A DNA stretch of 64,000 bases from Candidatus Fukatsuia symbiotica (lineage in GTDB: Bacteria; Pseudomonadota; Gammaproteobacteria; Enterobacterales; Enterobacteriaceae). The notes beneath the pieces were generated by a model, which saw nothing but the letters and a program-made list of their open reading frames with translations, was not told where the DNA came from and did not search any database. The number at the start of each line of letters is the position of its first letter. The first letter of the stretch is position 1. This document shows positions 37,564 through 47,840 of this stretch, piece by piece. The stretch lies in the NCBI RefSeq assembly GCF_003122425.1, contig NZ_CP021659.1:2604001-2668000 (forward strand), written 5' to 3'. The position numbers and the translations under genes are program-made.

Positions 37564-38071
37564 TATTGCATGCCTTTATTTAACGCCATCTGAAAAACGG
37601 CATCCAAACGGGCAATCCATTTGGACTTATCTACCGCCCCTTGAATTAAAGGAAAGGTTTCCATCGTATTGACGTTCACTAAGAAGGTGGTGGGTGTCGC
37701 AATCGGCATGCCATGTTGAAAAAATTCAGCTATCACCGCGGGCGGGGCGGGCAAGGCATGGGATAAGCCACATCACCTTGTCCATCCAGGTTGTACGGGA
37801 AAACAGATAAGCCTGATTCGGCTGACCACTTACGAAGCATCGGATCAAAATGCTGGCAATACATGCAAGCTGATTGCATAAATAACACCAGTTTCCAGTG
37901 ATTCAGGTTAACCTGACGACCATTTGATAAACGGAACCAACGGGCTATCATAGGCTTCGTTTCCTCCCGGGTCGTCTGCATTTTTATAGCATCCAGCGCT
38001 GCAATGTCATCCCACGTCGACGCATGAACCACGCCGGTTAACAACAAAGCCAGCATCAGGAAACATTTCAT
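37563..38071 (-). pseudogene. trbB: Thioredoxin-like TrbB, frameshifted
   Basis: Signal peptide MKCFLMLALLLTGVVHA, then WFRLSNGRQVNLNHWKLVLF and QSACMYCQHFDP with the CxYC redox site. The frame breaks after DGQGDVAYP. The rest (ALPAPPAVIAEFFQHGMPIA, TPTTFLVNVNTMETFPL) is in another frame and ends at 37563. One base is missing in the C/G run at about 37758-37760. TrbB is the periplasmic disulfide isomerase for F-pilus proteins rich in cysteine. Confidence 0.85.
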
Positions 38072-38084
38072 TAGTATCCCTTCC

Positions 38085-38854
38085 TTAAAAGTTTGGCTTA
38101 AAACCCGTGGCAACCGCCAGAAATTGCCGCGCCAGCGCATCTTGAGTCATAAAGCCATATGCTAAGGGCTGATAATTTTGATCTTTAGGATCGACTAAAA
38201 ACAGGGCGGGGAAATGGACGATCCCCATACGCTGACTGTGACCCTGGTCCTGACGGCTACGCGGCAATACCGGGTTAATCACGCCATCCACCGAAACGGG
38301 AATCAGTGCCAATCGGTTTTCCTGCACAAAGTTTTTTATCACCCTCGCCATCTGGCCATCAATGTCTTGCCTACCTCGATAAAAGAAAAACACACCATAG
38401 CGCAAGGCCAATGCCGAAATCGCTGTTTTTTCTTTTTCACGATCACCGACTAATTGGGCTTTCACTGTGCCGTTGTAGTGACTGTATTGCAGGTTGTAAT
38501 CCAGATCGGGGTATTTCAGCATCGCTTGTTTCGCCATTTGACTGAACTCACCGGCTTTCGCTGTCCAAAAATTCTGCCAGGTCATGTAATGTCTAAAATT
38601 CTCCGGCGTCGGGTATAAAATCGCCGTGTCCAGAGCGGCTTGAGTGGCTTGCTGCAACCGCTTTTTTTGCTGAGAGGGCGTCAACATCGGGCGAATCGGC
38701 GCAGATTCAACATCATTGTCCTGTGTTTCGTTATACCAGTGCCACCCTTGCGGGCATGCCTATCAGAATGTTGAATTTCAGCGATCTGTGCCAATAGAGG
38801 ATAACTTAGCGTGCTCAGTACTAATGGCAGGATCAATATTTGACAGCGCATCAT
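38085..38854 (-). pseudogene. traF: Pilus assembly protein TraF, N-terminal frameshift
   Basis: ATGATG at 38849-38854 starts a signal peptide (ILILPLVLSTLSYPLLAQIA). Its frame is lost around 38760. GWHWYNETQDNDVESAPIRP and the whole conserved part (YDLDYNLQYSHYNG-like; GVFFFYRGRQDIDGQMARVI; GIVHFPALFLVDPKDQNYQP; QFLAVATGFKPNF) read in another frame to 38085. An internal start at 38687 would give a protein without export signal, so it is not expected to work. TraF is a periplasmic thioredoxin-fold pilus assembly protein. Confidence 0.8.
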
Positions 38855-40681
38855 TTCCCTCCGGGGCTACGGCGGTTAATCTGATGCTGCATTTGTTGTT
38901 GAACCCGTTGCATGAGCTGGTTATCTTCGGGGATGTTTGAACCTTTTTGCAGATCCGCATAGAAATGACTGAAATCCAGATTATCGAAATGAATGCGTTG
39001 TAATTCATTGGCACTGATACCCCGGCAATCTGGCGATTTAGCCTCACCAAATCCGATACCTAACTGCCACTGGCGGCCTTGCTGCTGAACAATTTGCGCT
39101 AATTTAGAATCAAACAGGCAGTAACTGCGTTTTTTTTCCAGGCACACGCCAAGGACTTTTTGACTGCAATATTCACCGACATCCACGGTGAGTCTACGTG
39201 CTTTGGCCTGGCCTAATGCTTTTTCTTCACTGCTGCAACTGGCCAAGCCAAGATCATTGCCCCAGCCCGTATCCTGACAACAATTGTTAAAACCCACCGC
39301 AAACTTCTTGCACGATTGCGGTCTACCGGTAAACGCCCTGACATCTGTACTGTTTGAGGTGGCGGCATCTTTGCCTGCCGCGGCCACCGCCGCTAACTTT
39401 GCAACCGCTTGCTGAAACAGATTATTTTTAGCTGCCGCGGATTGAGCACAACGGCCATCCTGACAAAAAAACTGGCCGCCACACAGCATGCCTGTCCGCA
39501 AGGTTTTATGTTCACAGGAATAGGTCGCGTTTTCGTGCAGACAAAAGCCGTCAAGACGGTAATCACATTGACGCGTAGCAAGCGTGCAGGCTGGATTGTT
39601 AACATACTCAGCGCACGTCCCCTGTGTCGCAGTCTGAGTGATATAGCTATCGCGATAAGCCCAGCAGTCGCTGGAAAGAGTATAAGTCTTGCCTTCTTTG
39701 TGAAGAGTGCGATCACCCCTCTTCTCGATACACTCGGTTTTGCTTAACGCCCCCTCCAACTTGCTGAAGGGGCAGTGTTCTGACCAGGCAATACGGGGAG
39801 TAAAAACAAGATGATCCACTTTGATGGTGAGCATTATCGTCACCTTTACGGGGCGTACAAACCAACGCCAACCCCCACTGCGGTACCACGAGTGCACTGC
39901 CTCAAAATGGCTTCCCCGCCTGCAACGCTGTCACTGTTGGCCAAAATGGTTGGTTAACGCTACCCCAAGTACGGTAAATAAATGATGTTCCCAGCAGATT
40001 TACTGTCAGTTCCGCGTTGCTGTACCAATTTTCATAGCGATACCCTGCCTCGATGATGTCTCCTGTCACATCAGGTGTGATAACAGTATGAGTATTTTCA
40101 TCTTTATGGTAGAAAGGGAGGTTTTCAAGGTTATATGAGCGGGTAACCACCTTAACACGGTTTGTCCACTCCCCCGTGAGGGTGGCTTTCCGGCTACAGG
40201 TCTGCTCAACCCGTGTATCTCTGTTACAAACATGCTGGGTGAATTCGGTGTGAGAAACGCGTTGCATCTGACAACCGTCAAAACGCCCGTCTGTCACTTG
40301 CTCAGCGGTATTTTGTGCCTCTCTACCTACAGAGATAAAAGGCGCCTCCATTGAGAGCTTTTCTTTTGGATTATTAAGCAGAGAGGCGGTAATCGCTTTG
40401 CCAACCTCCGATCCCGTTAAAGCGGCATTACCTTGTTCAACGAGATCCGCACGTGGTGCCGTCACACCGCCGTAATGGTTTTTTTCCGGCGTCTCTGCGT
40501 TGTAATGGAGTAACACCTCATTGGGCTTAAAGGCTTGCATGGCGGCGGTGCCTTGATTTTGTATCTGTCTAGCATAGTCTGCCCCTCTGTTATATTGATC
40601 ATTGGCCTGACTATTGACGGCAAATACCCAGCAAATCATCGTAATCCCCCTATGCCATCCTGTTCTGCTGCTTTTTTTCAT
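38851..40681 (-). pseudogene. traN: Mating-pair stabilisation protein TraN, frameshifted
   Basis: The first 259 codons (ADYARQIQNQGTAAMQAFKP, YGGVTAPRADLVEQGNAALT, then CNRDTRVEQTCSRKATL) are the TraN N-terminus, stopping at GKPF near 39902. The cysteine-rich remainder (IAWSEHCPFSKLEGALSKTE, VRAFTGRPQSCKKFAVGFNN, CCQDTGWGNDLGLASCSSEE) is in another frame from about 39897. One extra C near 39912 explains it. TraN is the outer-membrane adhesin that contacts the recipient surface. Joined length of about 607 is near F TraN (602). Confidence 0.87.
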
Positions 40682-41298
40682 CGATCAGCCGCCGTTTTTA
40701 ACAAAGCCTGTGCGGTTTGGGCGCATTGACCCGATTCAGCCACCTTTTTTAGCGCTGCGGTTAGGCGAATATTGCCTGCTACACGATCAAAATGTCCCTG
40801 ACAGGTAACAACCAGTGCTGGTACGGCGGTGATACCGTAGGTGCGAAATGAAACAGGATCGATCTGGACACCCCCACGCTTTCCTTCCTTTACCAGTGAT
40901 AACACCGCATTGGCTGTTTGACGCAGGTCGTTATTCACCAACCCTCTGAGCGTAACCGGAATAGGGTATTGATCAGCGTCATGCACCATCTGTTTTAACC
41001 CCTCGATTGGGATGGAAAACGACACGAAATACAGCGCTTTTGCTACCGGCTTAATCTCACCAGACCCTTGCTGCTGTTGGCGTTGCTGCATAGCGTCAAT
41101 AAATGGTTGGTCTTGCGCCTGCATCAGGATGGTAAGCTTTTGCAAAAAATCGAAATCCTCTATAGATCTCCCTGTTTCGCTCTGTTTCAGTTGCTCTTCT
41201 AGGAATTGCTGTGTACTCGCGCCATCCGTCGCCATCACCTGACTCGCCAGTAAGATACTCATGAGAAAAATCATCATCCCTTGCATAACCTGCCTCAC
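40678..41298 (-). CDS. trbC: Pilus assembly protein TrbC
   Basis: 206 residues. Signal peptide MMIFLMSILLASQVMA, then ALYFVSFSIPIEGLKQMVHD and YPIPVTLRGLVNNDLRQTAN and DPVSFRTYGITAVPALVVTC, the TrbC-Ftype domain. It is a periplasmic partner of TraW. Overlaps traN by four bases and traU by four bases. Intact. Confidence 0.9.
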   Translation of the reverse strand: MRQVMQGMMIFLMSILLASQVMATDGASTQQFLEEQLKQSETGRSIEDFDFLQKLTILMQAQDQPFIDAMQQRQQQQGSGEIKPVAKALYFVSFSIPIEGLKQMVHDADQYPIPVTLRGLVNNDLRQTANAVLSLVKEGKRGGVQIDPVSFRTYGITAVPALVVTCQGHFDRVAGNIRLTAALKKVAESGQCAQTAQALLKTAADR

Positions 41299-42295
41299 AA
41301 AAATACACAGTTACGTTTACGCCACAGGAGATAGCCAAAATTTTTGCGATCATGTGGCAGGTTATGTCCGCTTTGCCACTTCATTACTGTGCGGCCAAAC
41401 GGATGGCACTGCGCAACATCCGGGTACTTGTTTACCATTTGATAGCGCCAACGCGCTTTCGGCATGATGGGGGAGGGGTATTCAAAACAGACAGCGTGAT
41501 CAGCACCAATACTGTTCATCATCAGTCCTTGGCGATGTAATTTGAATGCCATCCGCTCAGATAGCAGCACAGAGGATTGCAGTGGGCTAAATTCGTTAGA
41601 GGTGTAACCCGTGAACGGGTAGAGACTACCGTGACTGCCCGCACACCAGAAAAGGGCATCAATCGGTTTGCCAACTGCGCTCGCCATGGCATCAGCGGCA
41701 CAGGCGCCTTGCGCGATCAGATTATTAAACAACATCGCTTCCGGATGAATAACCAGGGAGAGTGCGCTATCATTCCACATCGGATCCAGTTCACTCAGAT
41801 AGCCAATATCCATATCACCCCCCTTGCAAACACCCTGCCGAGGTGATGATGTTCAGCCAATAGGTCAGCGGATATTTATACCAATGCACATGGTAGAAAG
41901 CCCCTGCTGCCGGTTTATCGCTCTGACCCGCGGTTCCTGTCCCCACTTTACCAATAAATATCTAAGCTAAAACCGCCCAGATTAACCATGCAATAAGGCG
42001 AGCGCGTGACGTCTGTCAACGCCATGGGCTCCCAATAACCGATGGCCAATCCAACCCGATACAGCCCGCCAACCGGACAAAGCTGGATAGGGCTGGAGGG
42101 ATTCGCTGTGTCAGGCGCAATACCCGAGGTCACCGCAATACTGCCAATCGAAATCGGAAAAAGGCATTGCCAGCAAATATCAGTGATCGGGTTAACAAAT
42201 CTTCCCTCACATTCTGCGGCGGTCGCATTGACTCTGCCGGTGAACACCATCAGTACCGTCAAAAACGTTAACGTCAACAAAATACTACGCATCAT
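41295..42295 (-). pseudogene. traU: DNA-transfer protein TraU, two frameshifts
   Basis: The N-terminus (CEGRFVNPITDICWQCLFPI, RVGLAIGYWEPMALTDVTRS) reads to 41948. The middle (FYHVHWYKYPLTYWLNIITS, AGCLQGG) is in a second frame. The C-terminus (DIGYLSELDPMWNDSALSLV; FWCAGSHGSLYPFTGYTSNE; RWRYQMVNKYPDVAQCHPFG; LLWRKRNCVFL) returns in a third. The second break is one extra G in the G6 run at about 41818-41823. TraU is a cysteine-rich periplasmic or outer-membrane protein needed for DNA transfer. Confidence 0.88.
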
Positions 42296-42921
42296 GGCGG
42301 CTTCTTGATGGCAAAGGTCTCTACGCGCAAACGTTTGCCCTCTTTTGACGCCGTCACACGTGCAGGTACCGCAGTAAGCGCAAATTTGCGGCTCATTAGC
42401 CCTTGTTGGTCAAAGTAAATACGGGTATCGAGTGCCAAAGTGCTTGCTCTAATATCTCCTTTCACCAGGATCACTTTATGCACTGGGGTGGCGGGTTTTT
42501 GCTGTTTCAGCCAAGCCATTTGGCGCGGATCGTCCGCATCGATAAAATAAAGGGTTTGCACAAAGGGCACGAATTCCAGCGGGTTATGCCGCTCACCTGT
42601 GTGGGCAAAAATGCGACCTTGATGGTCAGCCATATCCTGGCTGACAACAAAAGAGGGATCGACATAATGCGTGCTGTCTTCTTGCGCTACTGTCAGCCCC
42701 GTTACCGGTGCAGGTCGCAGGCTATTTTTAATCACGCGCTGTTTAAAGGCCGCCTGCTGTTTGGCCAATTCACCACTCTGCTCCATGTCGTGCAGACGGT
42801 TATAAATGGTCATCAGCATGTCAGGCTCCGTTATCGGATATAAATCTCCCCAGGTACCCAGATCAGCAGCTTTAACAAGGGTTGAATAAACCAGAATGAT
42901 GGTCAGCCATAACCGCTTCAT
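42292..42921 (-). CDS. traW: Pilus assembly protein TraW
   Basis: 209 residues with a signal peptide (LWLTIILVYSTLVKA). LGTWGDLYPITEPDMLMTIY is the typical TraW start of the mature protein, and VPFVQTLYFIDADDPRQMAW and RIYFDQQGLMSRKFALTAVP follow. It acts in the periplasm in F-pilus assembly with TrbC. Overlaps both neighbours by four bases. Intact. Confidence 0.9.
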   Translation of the reverse strand: MKRLWLTIILVYSTLVKAADLGTWGDLYPITEPDMLMTIYNRLHDMEQSGELAKQQAAFKQRVIKNSLRPAPVTGLTVAQEDSTHYVDPSFVVSQDMADHQGRIFAHTGERHNPLEFVPFVQTLYFIDADDPRQMAWLKQQKPATPVHKVILVKGDIRASTLALDTRIYFDQQGLMSRKFALTAVPARVTASKEGKRLRVETFAIKKPP

Positions 42922-43343
42922 TTGTTACTGCCTGACCGCATACGGCGGGCAATATCTTGCTGAATCGTGGTGGTAATATCATGTGCGCCACTGACCACAG
43001 CAGGCGTCACTAAAATGATCGCTTGCTGCGTTTTTTGATATTCCGCCAGGCTCGCGTTCAGTACATGAGTAAAACGGTCCACCAATGGGTCCGTTTGCGC
43101 CGGTGACAAGCGTGTTTTAGCACTTTGATCCATAAAGCTGTCGACTGTCTCTTTCATATCAAAGGTCACAATGACCGGCGATTGCCACTGGATCAGCAAC
43201 AACGCAACCGCGGCATTCAGTGCCATCATGCCAGCGATCACGATAGATACCGGCTTGACACAACGACGACGACGTTTGCTCCATTTTTTATCTACTTTTT
43301 TAGGGATTATCACTTTAACCTGAGTTACGCTATTGTTGGCCAT
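42918..43343 (-). CDS. trbI: F-pilus protein TrbI
   Basis: 141 residues. A basic N-terminus (KKVDKKWSKRRRRCVKP) precedes one membrane helix (IVIAGMMALNAAVALLLI) and a periplasmic part with FDMKETVDSFMDQSAKTRLS, as in F TrbI (128 residues). It influences pilus retraction. It starts inside the end of traC. Intact. Confidence 0.85.
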   Translation of the reverse strand: MANNSVTQVKVIIPKKVDKKWSKRRRRCVKPVSIVIAGMMALNAAVALLLIQWQSPVIVTFDMKETVDSFMDQSAKTRLSPAQTDPLVDRFTHVLNASLAEYQKTQQAIILVTPAVVSGAHDITTTIQQDIARRMRSGSNK

Positions 43344-45916
43344 AATTCCAGCGCCTCCATTTCCTCAGGGAAGTTACGTTGTGCCAAGGCATAAACAGCG
43401 GCGTGGATATCCACCCCTTTGCGGCGTTGATCACGGATAAATTCAAAATCACGCCCATTCGAGCTGAACATGGCACGACTGAGGGGATCGACAAACAGCC
43501 GGTGAAATGAACGGCTATCATTAATGCGCAGCATAAAAGCGCTAAACCATTGCGCTTTTGCATCACCAAATCGACTGATGACTAAACGTTCCAGTTCACT
43601 AAATTGATCCGGTCGACTTTGGTTATAGGCTTTGAATTCGGCCGTATCTTGTTTAAGCACCAACTTAAAAGCAGAATTACCCCACGCTGCTTTAGCTGCC
43701 GTCGACGCATCATCGGCATCAAAATCCTTGATGTTCTGGCTGATAGTGATAAATGAACCCAGGTGGCGACGCACGGTACGGTAACCCGTTTCGATAAAAG
43801 CGCCGACTTTGGCATTTTTGAAGTTCAGCAGTTTCCAACCTTCATCAATGGTGCAACATTTTTTCTGATCGCGCGGGCTGTGATACATTTTGTCTTCAAT
43901 ATAAATGATCAGCGAGAACATCACCGCCGCCAGCAACGCCGGCTTATCCTGCAAGCCGCCCAATTCCAGCACTACCATCCTGGCATCATCGCTCAGAGAA
44001 GGCTGATCACTGTTAAAATAATCGCCGTAAATACCCTGTGCGCTGTACTTTTCCAACAATTCGATAATTTCGTCCATACGTCCGGTAATACGCTCGGCAT
44101 TGACGTAATGGGGCGCATTGCGGGCGGTTTTCAGGTAATCCACCACATCATCAATACGGGCTGCCTTTTGCTTTTTTTTCCAGGCACGTATCACGGCTTT
44201 TAACAATAAATCTTCATGCACTTCATCTAGCGTACCATTCGGGCTGGCTAACACCGCCAACTGATCACGAATACGTTCACCCGATGCATTGATATTACTA
44301 ATATTGGCAAAGGGATTAAATTTAAGCGATTGTCCATCCAGGTACACACCACCGACATTTTCACAAAATGATTTGTAACCGTCCCCCATATCAAATACCC
44401 ATACGATGCCACCGGAATCCAGTACGCTACGTAAAATAGGCTGTACCAGACCGGTTTTGCCTGCCCCAGAGGTCCCTGTCACTGCCATGTTATAATTGGT
44501 GTTTCCGAGTCTTTCACCGTAGATATCGAGGAAGGCCAGTTGATTGCGATAAGACGGTGCCAGCAGGCCACGAGAGCACAAACGGTTATCCGCCACGATG
44601 GGCAAAAGATTGACCACCTGAGTACTTTCAGCACGACAGGTGGCGCCGCTGGCTTTAATGTCTTGCCATAGCCCTTCTCCTGCCACAAAAGGGAACATCG
44701 CCAGGTAATTACGCATCTGCATATAGCGCGGTGAATACAGACGTAATCCATTTTTTTTAAAGGTATTAATAACCTGTTGTTCACAAATCAAGGCAGCTTC
44801 ATCCTCATCGGGGCAGAAGGTCGTGATATTGAAAAAATACCGCACCACGCAAGATTGATTACGGTTTAACCGTTCACGCAACTCTCCCCACTCTTTGGCT
44901 TGTCTGCCCACACTGGGAAATAATTTGGCATAGGGGGAATTTGCCTTTTTATCCAGATCGATAAATTTACGCGTGGCTTCATTTTGCGTGTTAACCTGAT
45001 CTTCTGCTTCCAGGATAAAGGTCATGACAAAGGGACTGGCAATACTCAAGTCAGGGCTGAGCAAATTGCTGATATTGTCGCCGCCTTGCCACAGGAAAAA
45101 TAAATCAGGGTTGCTCTCCAGCATGAAATTCATGACCCGTGCACAAGATTTTCTCCCTGTGGGTTTATTCAGGGTTAATGACAGATGATCCGGCTTGACG
45201 ACGATATCGAGACTGCTGTCTACACACTGGCGATTAAGATCATCATAAGTGCTGACATTGATCGGATCCGTGTAAAGCGCATCGGGACGATGATTGACCA
45301 TCTGGCTAATAATGTTGACAAAATCAGTCTGTGATACGGATTGCGTGCCAATCTTTGCTGAATCCAACGAGGCCCGGATCACTTTCAGCAAGTGGGTCAA
45401 CGCCATGAGGGTGGCACTGTCTCGTTTTTTCGTTTTTTGGCAATAAGAGAGGTAAAGGCGGTAATCCCGCAGCGTCAGCGGTAAGTGGGTGGGGCTGTTA
45501 AAGTGCTGCTGGGCGGCACGGTGATAAAATGCTTGAGTAATACGGTTAAAATGTTCCGCTTGCGTGCCTTGCCAACGGAAATCAGCAATACCGGCGTCAA
45601 TTTGCTCACCAATGACCTTGCTGGAGACGAAATGGAAGGCAATAGGTGTATGACGCGGTAACTTGCTTTTGACCAAGTCATCCAATACCTGAATGATGTG
45701 TTCATTGGCCCCCATCAGCGGCACCGCTTGCAGCATAAAACCGATAGAGGCGTTATTCATATACAAGCCACTCTCCGCGTCGTAGTCACGGTAAGGCAGC
45801 AGGCTGCTTAGCTGTGGGTAGTCCATTTCAGCTAAGGTTTTATTGGCCTGCGTTGCACCGTCCGGCGTGTTAAATGCCTGTACCAAACGCTTCACCGTAT
45901 CGAGTAAAGGTTCCAT
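43325..45916 (-). CDS. traC: Type IV secretion ATPase TraC
   Basis: 863 residues. The TraC N-terminal domain (YPQLSSLLPYRDYDAESGLY, NNASIGFMLQAVPLMGANEH) leads to the ATPase. Walker A is AVTGTSGAGKTGLVQ near residue 480 and Walker B MVVLELGGLQDKP near 650. CTIDEGWKLLNFKN and TISQNIKDFDADDAS also fit. It is the VirB4-type cytoplasmic ATPase that powers pilus assembly. F TraC has 875 residues. Intact. Confidence 0.92.
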   Translation of the reverse strand: MEPLLDTVKRLVQAFNTPDGATQANKTLAEMDYPQLSSLLPYRDYDAESGLYMNNASIGFMLQAVPLMGANEHIIQVLDDLVKSKLPRHTPIAFHFVSSKVIGEQIDAGIADFRWQGTQAEHFNRITQAFYHRAAQQHFNSPTHLPLTLRDYRLYLSYCQKTKKRDSATLMALTHLLKVIRASLDSAKIGTQSVSQTDFVNIISQMVNHRPDALYTDPINVSTYDDLNRQCVDSSLDIVVKPDHLSLTLNKPTGRKSCARVMNFMLESNPDLFFLWQGGDNISNLLSPDLSIASPFVMTFILEAEDQVNTQNEATRKFIDLDKKANSPYAKLFPSVGRQAKEWGELRERLNRNQSCVVRYFFNITTFCPDEDEAALICEQQVINTFKKNGLRLYSPRYMQMRNYLAMFPFVAGEGLWQDIKASGATCRAESTQVVNLLPIVADNRLCSRGLLAPSYRNQLAFLDIYGERLGNTNYNMAVTGTSGAGKTGLVQPILRSVLDSGGIVWVFDMGDGYKSFCENVGGVYLDGQSLKFNPFANISNINASGERIRDQLAVLASPNGTLDEVHEDLLLKAVIRAWKKKQKAARIDDVVDYLKTARNAPHYVNAERITGRMDEIIELLEKYSAQGIYGDYFNSDQPSLSDDARMVVLELGGLQDKPALLAAVMFSLIIYIEDKMYHSPRDQKKCCTIDEGWKLLNFKNAKVGAFIETGYRTVRRHLGSFITISQNIKDFDADDASTAAKAAWGNSAFKLVLKQDTAEFKAYNQSRPDQFSELERLVISRFGDAKAQWFSAFMLRINDSRSFHRLFVDPLSRAMFSSNGRDFEFIRDQRRKGVDIHAAVYALAQRNFPEEMEALELWPTIA

Positions 45917-45928
45917 CCTCTGATCCCT

Positions 45929-46426
45929 TTAATCCATGGCCTGTGGTAACTGCCAGTGAGCAGAGCCGACGACAAACGAAATCTTGCCCGGTTGGTGCAA
46001 TGCTCCCTCTGCGTCGATCCACGGGGCAATCCAGAGGTGCGCCATCTTCTCTGTGGTACGTTGGGCACGCATTTTTTTCTTGAGATGACAGCGATGTGCT
46101 GGACACTGTGGTGCGGCTAAAAGGGGGGAGGCTGTCATTGGAGGTAATACCGTAGCGGTTAACATCTCCGTTTGTTGACGCGATGGTAATACAGCAGGTG
46201 CCGCATCAGAAGCCGATGGTGACAGGTTAACCAGGCCAGGCAGGCTGGCCACCGCTTGTTTTCCCTTGCTGGTTTTTTCCTGCTGACGTGCTTTTTGATT
46301 GGCTTGCTCCATCGTCATACAACGATCGCGCGTGGTGGCATCACACTCAAAATCACCACTGACCCCCGCACAGCCTGTCAGTAGCAAAATACTGCCCCCC
46401 ACAGCGAGTAAAAAAAAATGCTTCAT
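45929..46426 (-). CDS. traV: Outer-membrane lipoprotein TraV
   Basis: 165 residues with lipobox LLLTGC at 15-20. SGDFECDATTRDRCMTMEQA is the conserved TraV start. The middle is Pro/Ser-rich and the C-terminus basic, then hydrophobic. TraV anchors the TraB-TraK core complex in the outer membrane. F length is 171. Intact. Confidence 0.87.
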   Translation of the reverse strand: MKHFFLLAVGGSILLLTGCAGVSGDFECDATTRDRCMTMEQANQKARQQEKTSKGKQAVASLPGLVNLSPSASDAAPAVLPSRQQTEMLTATVLPPMTASPLLAAPQCPAHRCHLKKKMRAQRTTEKMAHLWIAPWIDAEGALHQPGKISFVVGSAHWQLPQAMD

Positions 46427-46497
46427 GCGTGCTCCTTATTGCCCTGCCGGCGGGATTAAATCGCCCACTTTTAATGTATTTAGTGAGTTAATCATGT

Positions 46498-46601
46498 TAT
46501 AGCAGGGGCTATATAAATTGATTGTAGTAATTCACATTAATATATTGATATAAAACTGTTTTTATAAATAAACGCCATCATGTTATGTCGCCCCTGCTAT
46601 A
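46498..46601. mobile_element. 104-bp MITE with IS630-like ends, copy A
   Basis: Ends are TATAGCAGGGGC at 46498 and GCCCCTGCTATA ending at 46601. A second element of exactly the same length and sequence plan lies at 54353-54456. Both ends resemble the ends of the IS630 elements in this window (TATAGCAGCGG and TATAGCGTAGGC), which makes the IS630 transposase the likely mover. It lies at the 3' end of traB. Confidence 0.8.
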
Positions 46602-47838
46602 GGTGTGCCGAGTGCATCATGAGGCGGTGGCGGTATTTTATTGGTCTTTTTCAGTCGAACTTCTTCTTGGGTTTCCAGCTGAAACCCTTCCTGAAAGACC
46701 ACGGTCACTTCATTGCCTGCACCAATAGGGATCACGGCGTGATACTGCTCGGCACGTTTGATGTAGTAATCACTCAGTGTTTTGGCGGCCTGACTCGCCC
46801 CCCGCCCATCCCCGATTGCACGATATCACGCGCACTCAATGTGGCGATGTCCCCTGATTTAACCTGGGGTGAAGCCGCCTTTTCAATCCCCTTGCCAATC
46901 CCATCCACAAAGCCGGCGCCAAACGCCCAACCTAGGATCTTGCCATTACGCATCACCACATTACCCTTAATGCCGTTTTTGCCCATAAAGCTCACATGAC
47001 CTGCAATTTTCTGGTCGATGACGTCATCACCAAGATGGCAACTCAGGCTGCGCGTACGCACTTCTGCTCGCTCACTAGAAACATCACCGTAGGCTTCGGC
47101 GTTAACAAAACAGCCGGTCAAATCTACTTCACGGTCATTTGGCAGTTGTACTTTTCCGATCAAACGAAATTGCATCGGTGCCGTATTTTGTGGACCAGTC
47201 ACCGCAGCATTAGTATCGGCGCCCTCAATCACCAGCGATCGCGCAAAACTCCCTGACGGGATATAGGGGAGTTTGGGTTTCATCACCGACTCAGCATAAG
47301 AAAAACGGGTGGTTTCTACCGTGCCTGGATTGGGCATCGTGGGCATGGGCGCATACGTTATTTGCCCTTGCGGAGCAGAGCCCATGCCAGGATAGAACGC
47401 GCTAGGAGATGAGACGCCTTGTTGATTGAACGCAGTAGAGGGCAGAGGCTCATCAGGCGGCGCATTGTCCAATGCCGTTAACTGACGCTGTAAAAGATCA
47501 TTTTCATGCGCCAGATCGCTGATGCGTTTTTGATCGCGTTCACGGTGGCTTGATAAGCTATCCATCTGCTGGCGCATCGCCGCCATCTCTTGGCGTATTG
47601 CCTGCGTGGCAGCTTGAGATTCGATGATGGCATTTTGTTGCACTTTGTCATCAAAGGTCGCATTGATGACCCCCGTCATATCAGGCGCAGGCGCTTTAAT
47701 CAAAGACAGTTGAGCCTCATTTTTCATCGATACCCGAGAGGCATACCAGCCTACTCCCGCCACAGCTGACAAACCCAGTACCACGGTGATAAACAGGGTT
47801 ATCTGTTTACGTTTCACCCCTGCATTAATATTTGTCAT
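46583..47838 (-). pseudogene. traB: Core-complex protein TraB, frameshifted; 3' end formed by a MITE
   Basis: A membrane helix (ITLFITVVLGLSAVAGVGWY), a coiled coil (RERDQKRISDLAHENDLLQR), a proline-rich linker and the VirB10-like domain (PSGSFARSLVIEGADTNAAV, LTGCFVNAEAYGDVSSERAE, GKILGWAFGAGFVDGIGKGI) are present. The frame ends at 46774. The correct end (ASQAAKTLSDYYIKRAEQYH, AVIPIGAGNEVTVVFQEGFQ) lies in another frame to 46583. The break is at the G6 run near 46797-46802. The last codons lie inside the MITE, so the native C-terminus has been replaced. TraB spans the inner membrane and periplasm. Confidence 0.87.
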
Positions 47839-47840
47839 AA

